Shown here piece after piece: positions 23,671-36,800 of a stretch of DNA of 64,000 nucleotides. The number at the start of each line of letters is the position of its first letter. Position 1 is the first letter of the stretch. This DNA is from Lonicera japonica (lineage: Eukaryota > Streptophyta > Magnoliopsida > Dipsacales > Caprifoliaceae): assembly GCA_021464415.1 (NCBI GenBank), contig CM038467.1, positions 67,089,159 through 67,153,158 of the forward strand, given 5' to 3'. The position numbers and the translations under genes were made by a program. Below the pieces are notes generated by a model that searched no databases, was not told the origin of the DNA, and saw nothing but the letters and a program-made list of their open reading frames with translations.

Positions 23671-24263
23671 CTATAATTATATTTATATATATATTTCGAG
23701 GCGGGTCTTCGGGGATGGGTTCCTAGATACCCGGAATCGAACCAAACCCATTTATTTTATTCTCTCCTCGCCCCAGACCCGGACCCGAAATTCACTACCT
23801 GAAATGGACCCGTTCGGGTAAAAACCCGCAGGTACCCGAACCCGCGGGTACCCGAACCCGCGATTATTTTTGCCATCCTTAACTTTACTTGACTATTAAG
23901 ATCATGCTACATATCATAGGTGACTCCTAAATGTTTAAGTAAATGTGGCAATGAAATAGTTAAATTAAAGTAATTGGTGGTGGATTTTTAACCCTTGATC
24001 TCTCTCAATACTTGATTAATCTCTCTTGTGAATTGATAATTAGTTATTCTTTAATTTTAATAAAAAAAAGAAAAGAAAAAAAGACTTTCCAAAATCAAAA
24101 TTGGTTTTAATTTGGCAATCTTAAGTTTTTTTTATAATTTTCAACTCCTTCCCCCGAGATTTGGATTGACCCCTTATTTTCCCACTTTACTACAACTAAT
24201 TTGATTTTTGTAGATAAGGATTTTTGTTTGCAATCTTGATACAACTAGAGACGTGTAACAAAA

Positions 24264-24283
24264 TGGCGCCGTTGCCGAATTGG
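24264..24283 (+). other. Athila primer-binding site
   Basis: TGGCGCCGTTGCCGAATTGG begins three bases after the 5' LTR end. It is the standard Athila primer site, complementary to a tRNA 3' end, and fixes the element's orientation. Confidence 0.85.
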
Positions 24284-24748
24284 TGGAAAATGAAACAATT
24301 GAAGATTTGTAAAGCTTAAAGATTCTCTTTATAATATATTAGGAAACTTTCTTTCTTTATTTTTATTTCTTTATTTTATTTTCCTTTTTAATTTTAGGAA
24401 ACTTTTTTTTAGGTAGTTTTTTTCTTTTTTGGATTGTAATTGGATATTGAACTTTTTAAATTATAATTTTATCCGGGGAGTCCCAAATTAAGGTTAAACA
24501 GGTGCACGCATTTAGGAAAATTGAACAAACAAAGATTGCAGCTTTTAAGGAAACAAAAAATCGAATTTAAAGAATCTCTATTTGGGTCAGTACAACTCTC
24601 GGGGACAACTGAAATTTAGGAGAAATTTCCCCCCGATCGACTCAGCTTCGTCATCACCCTAGAAGTAAATTTTCTAGTCACTCGCGCCTATTTTATTAGT
24701 GAGGTCATTTCTCTACCCCGTATTCTTGCTCCTTAGCCGCCACCGGAA

Positions 24749-25794
24749 ATGGCGGCTGAACGAGCCTTAAAGGATTACTTTGCTCCCATTACTGCAAACC
24801 TGCCCACATGCATTGTTCTTTCACCCACTGTAACCATTCAATTCGAGATTTGGCTTGCCACAATTTCTATGCTCCTAAGCTTCTATAGCTTGGATTGTGA
24901 AAGTCAATACACTTATTTAAGCAAATTCCTCAATGTATGTGCCACCTTTAGAAATCAAATTATAGATGAGGAAAATGTGAGTTTGAGGTTGTTTCCTTTC
25001 TCCCTTCAAGATAATTCATCTTTATGGCTTAACTTTTTACCTCCAAATTCCATCACATCTTGGGATATACTTGTGGGGAAGTTCATGTCTAAGTTTTACC
25101 CCATGAGTAAGATTAATGAAATGCGTCAAGCAATTCAAGATTTTTGTCAAAAACCAAATGAGCAATTCTATGAAGCGCGGGATCGCTTCCAAGATTTCAT
25201 CATTAGATGCCCTCACCATGGTCTTGAAAAGAGCCATCTAGTTCAAAGCTTGTACAGTGGCCTGAACCCTAGTTCACGTAATATGATTAAGTCTATGCAT
25301 AGAGGAAAGTTCATGAGTCTCAGCCCTACTGAGGCCTATAACTTTCTTATGGAACTAGGAGAGGATTCCCAACAGTGGGATGCCTCAAATGAATTTTCTC
25401 GGACTGATCCATCACCTAGGTCTCGAGGAATGTATTAGGTCAAAAGTAAGCTCGAGCTTAAGAATTTAATGCATGGTTAACATCTTTGACCAAAACTGTC
25501 AAGGTTTTGGCTTGTTCCATGAAGCAGCACACTATCCAACCCACACCCGTCATGAGTGTCCACAATGAGCCCAACACTTTTCCATGTACCATTTGTTATA
25601 GTTCTGACCACACAGCACACTCATGCCCTACATTTTTTCCTGAACCTGAACCCACCATGGAGCAGGCTTGTGAAGTCAATAACTATAAGAAACCCACCCC
25701 TATAGCCTTTAGTCAACACTATAATCCTGAATGGCGAAATCACCCTAACTTCTCATGGAAGCAATACCAACCTTTCATCCAGCAGCGTTCCTAA
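24749..25794 (+). pseudogene. Athila gag, broken
   Basis: The gene starts at ATG 24749 and runs open for 229 codons to a TAG at 25436-25438. Retrotransposon gag motifs include LRLFPFSLQDNSSLWLNFLP, ITSWDILVGKFMSKFYP and a PHHGLEKSHLVQSLYSGL stretch. A frameshift then moves the reading to 25486-25794, where a CCHC zinc knuckle (CTICYSSDHTAHSC) follows. The capsid half is well preserved; the fusion into pol is lost to stops. Confidence 0.85.
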
Positions 25795-26236
25795 ACTCAA
25801 GTTAGAGGTCTTCCAAGTTTCAATCACAGGCTAGGCAGCCTCACTCATAGTTTACCACCCAAAGTAATTTTCAGGGTCAATATCGTCTTCCATCCTAAGA
25901 AGGTTAACCTCCTATGTCTCAGCAAATTGTCCCTATGTCTGGGTCTTCATATGACTATTCTCAGCCACTTAGTGCTAATCGTGAAATGGTCCCACAATCT
26001 TCACACACAGCCCCTTAGCAATCTTAAAAACCAGCACTTGAAGATATGTTTCTTCAGTTTATGACTAAACATGAACAATTTATCTAGCAAATTGAGCACC
26101 GTTTAAATCAAATTGATTCTAAGTGTGAAAAGGGTCATTTTTTTAGCCAACCAGTTACTAATCCTAAAGGGAATAATAAAAAAAACTTGTTTTTGAGGTT
26201 AATTCATCCACTGGTCAGCCTCAATATCACAGTGAA

Positions 26237-27256
26237 TTGAAGGCTATCACTACCTTGCGGTCTGGACGGCAAGTTGACAATCATGTTAGCATGCCCCCCG
26301 AGTCTGATCCACCTACCATTCCTGAACCCACCCATCAGGAAACTGTAGTTAAGACTCACGAGCCTAGTTTATTGATCACTCAATCGAAAGGTTCTTCCAA
26401 GAAGAAACCTGAGTCCACCCTTAAGGAGACCATAGTCTATATGCCCAAGGCACCGTTTCCTGATAGGTTAGCCCCAACCAAGAGAGCCAAGCAATTTGAT
26501 AAGATTAAGGAAGTGTTCCAAAATGTCTATATCAATATTCCCTTCCTTAGCGCTATCCAGCAGATCCCCTCTTATGCTAAGTTTTTGAAAGACTTGTGTA
26601 CTGTTAAGAAGAGGACAAATGTTCCTCCTAATGCCCTCATCGCTAAGCAAGCTACTTTTGTCATTTAACAGAAGGGCGTGGTCAAATACAAGGACCCCAG
26701 TCATTCAACTGTTTTATGAATGTTAGGAGATAAGTACATTACTCATGCCCTACTTAATTTAGGCGCTAGTGTGAACCTTTTACCATACTCTCTCTACCAA
26801 GAATTGGGTTTGAAGAATATGAAGCCCACCCGAGTCACTCTATAACTAGCAAATCGATCTGTCAAGGTCCCTCGTGGGATTGTTAAGGATGTTTTGGTTA
26901 AAGTCTCAGATTTTTATTATCATGTAGATTTTATTGTTCTTGATACCCAAACATCTGATGACAATATCCCCTTAATTCTAGGTCGTCCATTCTTAGCCAC
27001 TGCCAATGCACTCATTAATTGTCGAAATAGGTCCATGACCCTAACTTTTGGAAATCTAACTATGGAAGTCAACATTTTTCAATTCATGAAACACCCTTTT
27101 AATGTTGACATGATAGAGGAAGTCTGTGTCATCGATAGTCTAGTTCAAGATATGGTAGACCACACCTTTCCAAACAATGCACTACATCAATGTATGAGCT
27201 ATTTTGGGTCTGATTTTGATATAGATGATTTTATTAGTGAAGTTAATCTTTGTTAG
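26237..27256 (+). pseudogene. Athila protease region, broken
   Basis: The segment starts with the Athila landmark TLRSGRQVDN and reads to a stop at 26666-26668. It continues near 26720-27256 with LNLGASVNLLPYSLYQELGL and DNIPLILGRPFLATANALIN. The protease active-site Asp (usually DLGAS in this lineage) reads Asn here, so activity is lost even apart from the stops at about 26668, 26717 and 26842. Confidence 0.85.
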
Positions 27257-28990
27257 ACTCCACCCCATCTATGGATCTTGATAGTTGGGCTGATCGCTTC
27301 AAACCTCTTAAGCTTGAAAATCTTTTAGTTGTCCATAGTAAGCCCAGTAGTGGGCCCATGAGTAATTATGTTCTTAAGTCTCCCACACTTGAGCCTAAGT
27401 CCATCTCCCTTCATGTTGAGACCTCACCAAAACCTTTGGACCTAAAACCTCTACCTTTTGAGTTGAAATATATCCATCTAGGTCCGGGTACCAACCATCT
27501 TGTCATTGTTGCTTTCGATTTTACTTCAGAACAAGAAGCTCATTTGGTTGACGTCCTTCAACAATACAAGTCTACTTTAGGTTGGACCATTTATGACCTC
27601 AAAGGTATTAGTCCAGCCATTTGCAGCCATCGCATTCACTTAGAGGAAGCCGTAAAACCTTCTCGAGAACCACAACATCGACTTTACCCAGCCATGAAAG
27701 AAGTCGTTCGTACTGAGGTTCTGAAATTACTTGATGCAGGTATTATATACCCAATCTCTTATAGTCAATGGGTCAGCCCTGTCCATGTTATTCCAAAAAA
27801 ATCTAGAATCACCATTATGAAAAATAGTGAGAATGAGTTAGTACCAACTCGAGTCCAAACTGGGTGGCGAGTTTGTGTTGATTACCAAAAATTGAATTAT
27901 GTCATAAGGAAATACCATTTTCCTCTTCTCTTCATTGACCAAATGCTCAAGCGTCTTATAGGCCATTCATTATATTATTTTCTAAATGATTACTCTGGGT
28001 ATAACCAAATATCTATCGCTCCAGCAGACCAAGAAAAAACTACCTTCACATGTCCATTTGGCACTTTTGCCTATTCTCGTATGCCTTTCGGCCTTTGCAA
28101 TGCACCTGCGACCTTTCAAAGGTGTATGACTAGCATTTTTAGCGACATGGTGGAACTATTTTTAGAGGTCTTTATGGATGATTTCTCTATATATGGCTCT
28201 TCATTTAATGAATGTCTATCCCATCTCACCATGATCTTAGAGCGCTGTCGAGAAAAAATCTTGTCTTAAATTGGGAAAAATGTCATTTCATGGTCAAGAA
28301 AGGCATTGTCTTAGGTCATGTCATCTCTTCTAATGGGATTGAGGTCGATAAATCTAAGGTAGATTTGATTTCCTCTCTCCCAATTCCAAAATCAGTAAAG
28401 GATATTCGTTTATTTTTAGGGCATGAAGGCTTATATCGTCACTTTATTAAAGATTTTTCCAAAATTGCCCGACCCTTGACCAATCTTCTTGTTAAAGATG
28501 CTCCTTTTATCTTTGATGAATCATGTGTTATAGCCTTTGAGCGTCTTGAGGCCGAGCTAACCTTAACTCCAATTATTCGCCTTCCCGATTAAAGTCTACT
28601 TTTTGAAATAATGTCGATGCATCTGACTAAGCCATTGGGGCTGTGTTGGGCCAAAGAGTTAAGAAACTTCCCCATGTCATTTATTATGCTAGTAAGACCC
28701 TTGACCCAACCCAAGTCAATTATACCATCACTGAAAAAGAATTGTTAGTAATTGTTTTTGCCCTTGACAAATTTCGAGCCTACCTTCTATGGTCCCGTGT
28801 CATCGTTTACACTGACCATGCAGCTTTAAGGCATCTCCTTGATAAAAGGGATGCTAAACCATGACTCATTCGTTAGATCCTTTTGATACAAAAGTTTGAC
28901 TTAGCCACCGGGATAAGAATGGTACTGAAAATGTGGTTGCTGACTATTTGTCTAGGCTTACGGTCGTCTCTCATGATAATCACTTACCGA
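27250..28990 (+). pseudogene. Athila reverse transcriptase and RNase H, broken
   Basis: Reverse transcriptase motifs run in order: LDAGIIYPISYSQWVSPVHV, GWRVCVDYQKLN, FTCPFGTFAYSRMPFGLCNA and the catalytic FMDDFSIYG near 28171. The LDG-type motif reads LNDYSGYNQ, so the first catalytic Asp block is altered. A frameshift near 28260 moves to the next frame (28212-28592). RNase H follows after another stop with LGQRVKKLPHVIYYASKTL, TEKELLVIVFALDKFRAYL and VIVYTDHAALRHLL, then a stop at 28862. Order and motifs match Athila. Confidence 0.9.
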
Positions 28991-29099
28991 TTTCTGATTC
29001 CTTCCCAGATGAGCAACTTTTTGCTCTTTTTCATTCTCCCTGGTTTGCAAACATTGTGAATTTTTTCGTCACAAACCAGTTTCCTAACCATTAGACTAA

Positions 29100-30283
29100 G
29101 CAAGATATATCCAAATTCTTGTTAATGGTAAAATATTACTCTTAGGATGATCCCTACCTATTCAAATATTGGTCAAATTATTCATAGATGTATCCCAGAG
29201 CATGAACAGTCCAGAATCTTGTCCTTTTGCCATGATCATGCTTGTGGAGGCTATTTTAGTTCTAAGAAAACCGCATCAAAAGTTTTGCAAAGTGGATTTT
29301 ATTGGCCTACCTTGTTTAGAGATGCCCATGATTGTTATCAGGCCTGTGCGAAATGTCAACAATTAGGTCGTATGTCTCGTAGGCACATGATGCCTCTTAC
29401 TCCGATCTTGATAATTGAAAATTTTGATATATGGGGCATCAATTTCATGGGTCCTTTCCCATCTTCTCATGGTTTCCAATATATCTTGGTTGCTGTGGAT
29501 TATGTCTCTAAGTGGATAGAGGCAGTTGCGTGTCGCACCAATGATCACCAGGTTATGGTCAACTTTTTGAAGGATGCATCTTTGCACGTTTTGGTACCCC
29601 TAGAGCTATTATTAATGATAGGGGAAACACTTTTGCAATAAAGTTTTGAGCATTTAATCAAAAGGTATGGTATCACTCATAAAGTTGCCCTAGCATATCA
29701 TCCTCAAAGTAGTGGACAGGTAGAAGTTTCAAATTGTCAAATAAAATATATTCTTGAAAAGACAATCAAACCCACTCGAAAAGACTGGTCTTTGCGTTTA
29801 CCTGATGCTTTGTGGGCTTATTGTACATCCTTTAAGACACCTATTGGCATGTCTCTTTACCGTTTAGTCTTTGATAAACCCTGTCATTTACCTGATGAAC
29901 TTGAGCACAATGCTTATTGGGCGATTAAAGCCTTTAACTTTGATCTAAACGAGGCAGGTGAACATAGGAAGTTGTAACTCAATGAACTTGAGGAGTTACA
30001 AAATGATGCTTATGATTTGTCCAAGTAGTATAACGACAAAATGAAATGGATCCATGATAAAAACATCCTTAGGAAAGAGTTTCATCCTGGTTAAAAAGTC
30101 ATGCTTTATGATTCCCGACTCCATCTCTTTCCTGGGAAATTGAAAACCAGATGGTCTGGTCCATTCCTCGTCCTTTCCACCACACCTTATGGGGCAATCA
30201 CTATTGAAAACTCCAAAGATGGCAGTACTTTCCAAGTCAATGGTCAATGTCTGAAACCTTTCCATGAATTAATCGCTTCCTAA
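29100..30283 (+). pseudogene. Athila integrase, broken
   Basis: A zinc-binding HHCC region ([14 protein letters not shown] ... CYQACAKC) is followed by the catalytic core: the first Asp block reads [12 protein letters not shown] (Asn for the usual Asp), the second IINDRGNTF in a shifted frame near 29610, and the Glu block [18 protein letters not shown] near 29710. The C-terminal part ends in FPGKLKTRWSGPFLV and FQVNGQCLKPF at about 30240. Frameshifts near 29590 and 29640 and stops near 29980-30095 break it. Confidence 0.88.
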
Positions 30284-31830
30284 GTTGAGCAAATTGATCT
30301 TATAGATCCAGTTTATCATGATTGATCTTTTCGATCTGTTTGGGGATAGAGCGTGTTTTTCATTCTTTCCTCTTGTAGTAGCTTGCTATATCTGGCCGAA
30401 GACAGTAAACTTAGCGCTTTTGGGAGGCAACCCACTTGTTTTAGGATACCCAAATTCTGTTTAAGGGTGGTCTTCATCCCCTGTCTTAGTTTATTTCTGA
30501 GTACATGTCTTTTTATGCTCGATACTCTTATTATTATAGACTTGTACACTGCTTCTGATATATCAGGTTATACTTAGCATATTTTATGACCTTTCCCTGG
30601 TAATTTCTTGGTATATTTTGATTGAGCAGTCACCGAAGGTAATTCCTTTATTCTCTTCTACTTGTATTCTCATCAACATCAAGGACGATGTTCCTTCTGT
30701 TTGGGGGTGGGAATTTTATCAAAATCATATTACTTTGAAGGAAATCATTTTCAAAAACAAAACATTTTTCAGAAGAATGGGTAATTTTTAAAATTTTAGG
30801 CTTTGGCAGTGTAGTACCTTATCCATGAAAAGACCGAATACTAAGGATAATTGTGCTCATAAGAAGATTATGCTTGTTAATGCTAGTTGAGTTAAACAAT
30901 ACTATATAAGGCATATGGCACCATGAACTCTTAAAACTCAACACATTCTATGCACAAGCTGCATCATGATATTATTAGTTGAATAGAGAGATATATTCTC
31001 TAGTGACCCTGATAGAATAATTGTGGAGACTAAGCCCTGTGAGTTTTAGAGCCTTTCACCTTTTAGAGAGTTATACGCTAATTTCGAGGCACAAGATGGC
31101 TCAACTTTCATTGGATACCGTATTAAGTCGTTGTAAGGTCTCATTATTCTTCATTTTGGTCAACCACTGAGAATGACATTTCTTTCAAGTTATAAGAGAC
31201 ACAAGCTTTGTAGCTTGTCCTGCATAAACCTTAGGGATGATAATAGGCCCTCATCATTTTTCATCAATCAGTCCATCCACCCATTTCCATACATACTTAT
31301 TTCTGAGAATAAAATGGTTAAAGTGTTAAAAATAGAAGACTTCTTCATTAATTATGCTATTTTGAAGATGTATCGCAAAAGAAAGAAAAGAAGAAGAAGA
31401 AGAAGAAGAGATATGAAAAATAAAATGTGAAAAAGAAGAAAGAAAAACAAAGAATAAATATTTGCAGCACAAGAGGCGAAAATATTATATAGTTATGACA
31501 ATCTTCTCAGAAAACCCTTCATCCATATATCACCTCCATCATTATGTACCCCACTTCATCCGTAAAAGACCCATTTAACCTTTGGTGCAGCATAAATGAG
31601 AATGCGTTGTGGTGAATACACTCGACATTCTCACTTAGTAGTTGGCATTCCTTTCATGAGATCTATTTTCTTTTATTATCCGCCTTTTGTATGCATATGT
31701 GGTGAATAAAGCCACTTTTTGAAAAAAAAATAAAAAAAATAAAAAATTGAATTTTATGGGTATATTCACTGTAAACCCTTATTGATCTTTCCATATTTGC
31801 TCGATAGCAAAAGGTTGTTTGGGGGTGGTG
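30284..31830 (+). other. Athila 3' non-coding region and polypurine tract
   Basis: About 1.5 kb between integrase and the 3' LTR with no recognisable envelope-like gene. It includes (GAA)n-like purine stretches near 31380-31440 and ends with TTTGGGGGTGGTG (31818-31830), the plus-strand primer directly before the LTR. Similar GTTTGGGGGTGG words occur at about 30340 and 30700. Confidence 0.7.
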
Positions 31831-33618
31831 TGATAAACACTCAAAAATGCTATATTTTATCCCCAAAAGCTTCTGGGTAATCTATTATTATTACCTAAAC
31901 TGTGCTAATATTATCTTTTATTTGCTTTGTAACTAAAAAGTGAAAAGAGCGCAATTTTGTACCAAATTTAACTAACAATGCAACAAAGATGTGTCAAGAA
32001 ACAATGGAAATAGTTCCGGTGGTTAGGCAAGCTTGAAATTGATGATTGATCATGTTCTAAGAGGTGTGAAAGTCCAAATCCAAGAAGAAGTGCAGTAATA
32101 TTTAAGTGTATGAAAAATCTGTTTTTGATCATTTTGGTGATAGTTCGGTATTTTGATCATAACTTTGCGCTTAGAACTCATAATTTTTCATGCTATATAT
32201 GGTTGGAAAGAAAACTCAAAGGGCTACAACTTTTGTGTTTTGACGATCTTTAGATTCTAGCATCTTAATGGTGAAAAAAGGCCCTAAACCTACTACCTAC
32301 GCACTGCCGCGGAAATGAGTGGTTGTATTTCTCTCTTACGGGCCCTGTCCCAAACCATTTATCTCATTATCCATAATGGATGCCCACATAAACATTCTCT
32401 ATCAACCCATATTTTTAATCATCCCATCAACCAAGCCCATTATCTCCTTTACTTTATCAAGCACATTCCATTCTTAAGATTATCTACTTTCTTGCTCTCC
32501 ACTTTATCTAAATTAATTCATTTTCTAAACCTTCCATATTTCTCCCCTTAAACCTTAGTCCTTACACCTATAAATAAAGTCTTTTACCCCCCATTCTAAA
32601 CACACAACCACAAGAAAGAAATAAACTTATGAAGAGATAGAGAGAGAATGAACCACACGCACCACCGCTAGAAGAATTATTCAACTGGACTTCTAAATTT
32701 CAAGGAGATTTTTATTTATTGCAATTTTTATTGTTATTTTGTAAGTTCCTCTTTGATATTGAGATTAATATTTTAATTGAGTAATGAAATTTTTTTTAAT
32801 ACCATTCTTGTGTTCAATATTTATAATGGAAGGCTAATTTCCTTTCAAAGGGAGAGATGAAACTCCAATCTTTAATTTAACTTATATTGTTGCATGTAGT
32901 ACTCATGTGCTTAATTTAATAAAAAAATTTATTTTGATTGACCTCCAAAAGAGGCAATCTAATTTAGTGTGATTATTGATTTGAGAAACAAACTACACAC
33001 TATAGAATTTTTTTGAGTGGATTTAATCGCTAAAGTCTCTTATAAACTCTAATTGTTAATATGGATGGGTGTTGAACTTTTGTATTTTCCTTAAGTGGCG
33101 ATTCATTGGAAACTTATTTTAATCCATGTTATTATTTTTATGAAAGAAGAAAATTGAATTTTACAAAAGATTTAAAAGATAAAAATTGGTTTTAAAGTTA
33201 TACTACTTTACTTGAATATTAAGATGATGCTACATACCATGGGTGACTCCTAAGTGTTTAAGTAAATTAGAATTTATTTTTATCTTGGGTACATACATGT
33301 GGCAATGAAATAGTTAAATTAAAGTAATTGGTGGTGAATTCTTAACTCTTGACCTTTCTCAATATTTGATTAATCTCCCTTGTGAATTGATAATTAATTA
33401 TTCTTTAATTTTAATTTTAATAAAAAAAGTAAAGAAAAAAAGACTTTCCAAAATCAAAATTGGTTTTAATTTGGTAATCTTAAGTTTTTCTATAATCTTC
33501 AATTCCTTCCCCTGATATTTGAATTGACCCCTTATTTTTCCACTTTACTACACCTAATTAGATTTTTGTAGATAAGGGTTTTTGTTTGCAGTCTTGATAC
33601 GACTAAAGACGTGTAACA
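31831..33618 (+). repeat. Athila 3' LTR
   Basis: A 1788-bp LTR from TGATAAACAC to GTGTAACA, collinear with the split 5' LTR. It contains a TATAAATA box at 32569-32576 and gives the intact empty site (CTACTTTACTTGA) for the hAT insertion. Confidence 0.9.
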
Positions 33619-33894
33619 ATGAGTGTTGGGTTAACTAAGAAGGGTTCGGAACCAAATGTTCACGCCCCAATGAAGAATAAGCCTTAATCGAGCTTATGAG
33701 GATAATTAGCATGGAAATGGGACATGGGGTATAACAAAGAGATTAAACCACAACTCCAACGACATTTTTTTTATGCGATTCCTCTCTTGACCATGCGTCT
33801 GCACCCGAGGTCGGTATATGAGAATTTTCATTATATAATCTTCTTATAGGTGAAGATCAAATATTCATATAAGTGTAATTTTTTTCATTACATT

Positions 33895-36800
33895 TGTAAT
33901 ACCCTGTAATGTAATTACGTGTAAATTAGACAAATATTAATTTCAATTAAGTAAATTTTTTGAAGAGTTTAGAAATCTTGGTTGAGCATGGACCAAGTTG
34001 TAAAATTTCATAAGTTTAGTATGGACTAAAATGTAAAGTTGCAAAAGTTCAGGGTTAAAATAATAATATTATGAAACTTTAGGGTTAAATGTCATAATTT
34101 AGCAAAAGTTAGATTTTATTTTATTTTTTTAGTAACCGACTTGTCCACTTTCCTTTAATCTCCATTCTTCTTCCATTGCTTGTTTGTTGCTGAGGGACAG
34201 AAAGAAAAATGAATATAGGTATTAAGCTTACTTCTTATAAATTGGTTATCAAAACTCTGTTGAATCGAGTCAAGCCTTAAGAAAAAGTTGTTCTATACGT
34301 CGAGGGCTACGCAGGAGTATAAGAATTTTAGAGTTATACTGGTCAGGGTTCGGATATTAACTCAAATTTCATTCTTTGGGGCTAAATATTTTAAGGTAGG
34401 GGTTTAATTATTTTTTAAAACCCGATAATATGATTTTATCCAATATAAATCATCATATATTAATTGTCTTTATTTTAAGAATTATTATATAATGAGGATG
34501 ATGATATTTTATGATTTATAAAGCCATGTGTATGTGATTTAACGCAAGATATGCCATTATACTTTATATATATGTGTTATTTGACATACATGAGATATCC
34601 CTTAGATGTATAGATGTTGTATATTTATGAAATTAATTAATTGATGAATTATATACATGAAGAGACATGTATAGAGATTGCAAAACAATTAATGTGACCA
34701 TAATAGCGGGACAAGAACACTGCAAAACAAGGGTTAGCGAGTTCTACGTTCTATCCAACAACAACATGCATGAATAGATTTAACTAGACAACATGGCTAG
34801 TTCAATCTGTATGCAGTATCAAAGAAAATTAATCGCTCTAATACCAATTGATAGAGACATAAATACAGGATCGTTTGATATTGCGTATAGATTGAATAAA
34901 AAACTTTTGTTTAAAACCCTATAAGAATAAAGGGATTTCACCTTTGTGGATCATGTAGAGGATCCATATGAGGAGACTAGGGTTTGAAAGTATCAGATTG
35001 TGATTTGGTCAGAGTTTTTAATTCTCGCTAGGCTACGAAAATCGATTGTGTTCGCCACCGAAACGACTTTTGATCGTCCTGATTTTTCGTGCATTATAAG
35101 TAACTTTGCGTTCCGAACGACATATCCAAAAATCAGCCGATCCAATGGTGCAATCAAAAGTTACGATTGATTTACGACTGCTGTGCCGAAAACCTAAAGA
35201 TCTTCTATCGTATTCCTTCTGCCATCAAATCTTGCACCGATGTGGGCTACGGTATTACCAAGATTTTCTCCTCTCTCAATAGAACAAACCCTAACTCATA
35301 AGAATTATTGTTATATCATGAGAAGAGACAAGGCCAGCGTATATATAAAGCTACGATAGGGACCTTAAGGAGAAACAAGTTTGGGCTTCCTATAGAAAGT
35401 TGGAATCCTAATTCCACTATGAATTAGTTCCTTCCATAAATTATAATTCACGCCATTAAAGAATCATAATTGCACTCTCGTCCTTATCTCAAATTTTAAT
35501 TTCGAGCTCCTTGTTATTAAATACTTATTATTCTCCACACGTTAAGATTACAGATAACCGTTATTTAAATTAAATTACTGACAATTATATTTAAATGACT
35601 TCTTATTCCTTAAGCCTACCACTTAACTTATTTGACATGTCGGATTAACATAATCCATCTACATGGTTTGACATGATCAAAACTTATAAACTTCTCAAGG
35701 GGCTATCATCAATCCCTATACCGGGACGTGGATTTCGTCAATAATTAATATTCATCATACATATAGTGTCGTCATCGAATTCACGAAGATTATTGATCCA
35801 TAAATGAATCTTACTCTTAATGAGTCAAAACAACAAACACTACATATATATGTCTATTAATTATTTTAAGATTAAGAGCGTAAGTAATCTTAATAACTAT
35901 GGGATTTTAAATTGTTTTATATAGTCAGTATAAAAACAATTAACTCAAACTGGTCTTATTCAATACACACAAAGTGTACTAGCACAACGAGTTAAAACTA
36001 TACCGTTTCCTGTAGTTAAGATAAACTACTAAAACTTGTGCTACAATCCTACCGATGGGTGTCCAATTCCATCTAAGACTGTGAACCATTAAGCTTATAT
36101 TCCATAAGAACCGATGATATGATCTTCTATGTGTAAGATATACTCTACACACCAAATCGTCTACTATATGGAATAAAAGACACACATGCACAATATTTAA
36201 ATAAATAATATAATGCAACCATTGCCCATAAAGATTCTCATTAAAATAGCAAAATCAAATTTATAACATATCCACACCAACAAGAAAATTATGGCTTTTA
36301 GTATATCACTCTAACAATATGATCCCGTGATAGATCCGATTATAATTTTATTGTGGCCCTTCGATGATGAAAGGAATATGTATTGATTAGTGCTTGCCGG
36401 TGTAAAAATAAGTAGGGCTCGGTGCCCTTGGGTGAAAAATTCCTAAACCCGTGGGGGACAGCAATGAGGTCAGCTGTCTAGAGCCAACGGTAAGTAGCCT
36501 GAAAATCTAGAGGCAAAGCACTTATGATTCTGTGATATGATATGAATGGACATATGGTCCAATTTTATTATGATATGATGATGATGATCTTTGATGGGCC
36601 GGATAATGTTATATCATGATTATGTTCGGTTTATTCTCTGTGGCGGTTAGGCCCGTTCTTATTCTTGTGATTTCGATTCGGCCCAGCTTTGGTATCTTTT
36701 GGGGGCGGTCAGGCCCATTGTTATTATTATTATTATGATTCAATTCGGTTTCTGTATTTCATGATAATGTGGTATGATGGTTGACACAAGGGAAGTAACC

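Larger units (their letters stand above)
18541..23882 (-). mobile_element. hAT transposon (BED finger/hATC type) inserted in the Athila 5' LTR
   Basis: Its ends are AGGGATGGCAA on the left and TTGCCATCCTTAA on the right, an inverted repeat typical of hAT elements, flanked by the 8-bp direct duplication CTTTACTT (18533-18540 and 23883-23890). Subterminal regions are rich in CGGGTA/TACCCG words in opposite orientation at the two ends. It contains a minus-strand transposase gene, a tandem array and a second, smaller element. The uninterrupted 3' LTR shows the empty site. Confidence 0.9.
17146..24260 (+). repeat. 5' LTR of the Athila element, split by a hAT insertion
   Basis: LTR sequence occupies 17146-18540 and 23883-24260. 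A TATAAATA box at 17886-17893 is conserved in the 3' LTR (32569). The junctions are collinear with the uninterrupted 3' LTR once one CTTTACTT copy and the insert are removed. Confidence 0.88.
17146..33618 (+). mobile_element. Athila-lineage Ty3/gypsy retrotransposon, decayed, with nested hAT
   Basis: The element has two LTRs beginning TGATAAACACT and ending GTGTAACA, an Athila-type primer site TGGCGCCGTTGCCGAATTGG, gag and pol in order, and a GGGGGTGGTG polypurine tract before the 3' LTR. Over the first 130 bp the LTRs are about 90 percent identical by eye, so it is an old insertion. Flanking bases are AGAAG on the left and ATGAG on the right, a weak target duplication at best. Without the 5.3-kb hAT insert the element would be about 11.1 kb, a normal Athila size. 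No envelope-like ORF is seen downstream of pol. Confidence 0.9.

Noticed and set aside
30353..30577. Hydrophobic open frame downstream of Athila integrase, possible envelope-like protein
   Set aside because: Too short, no signal-peptide/transmembrane arrangement of Athila envelope proteins, and it overlaps an equally long frame on the other strand.
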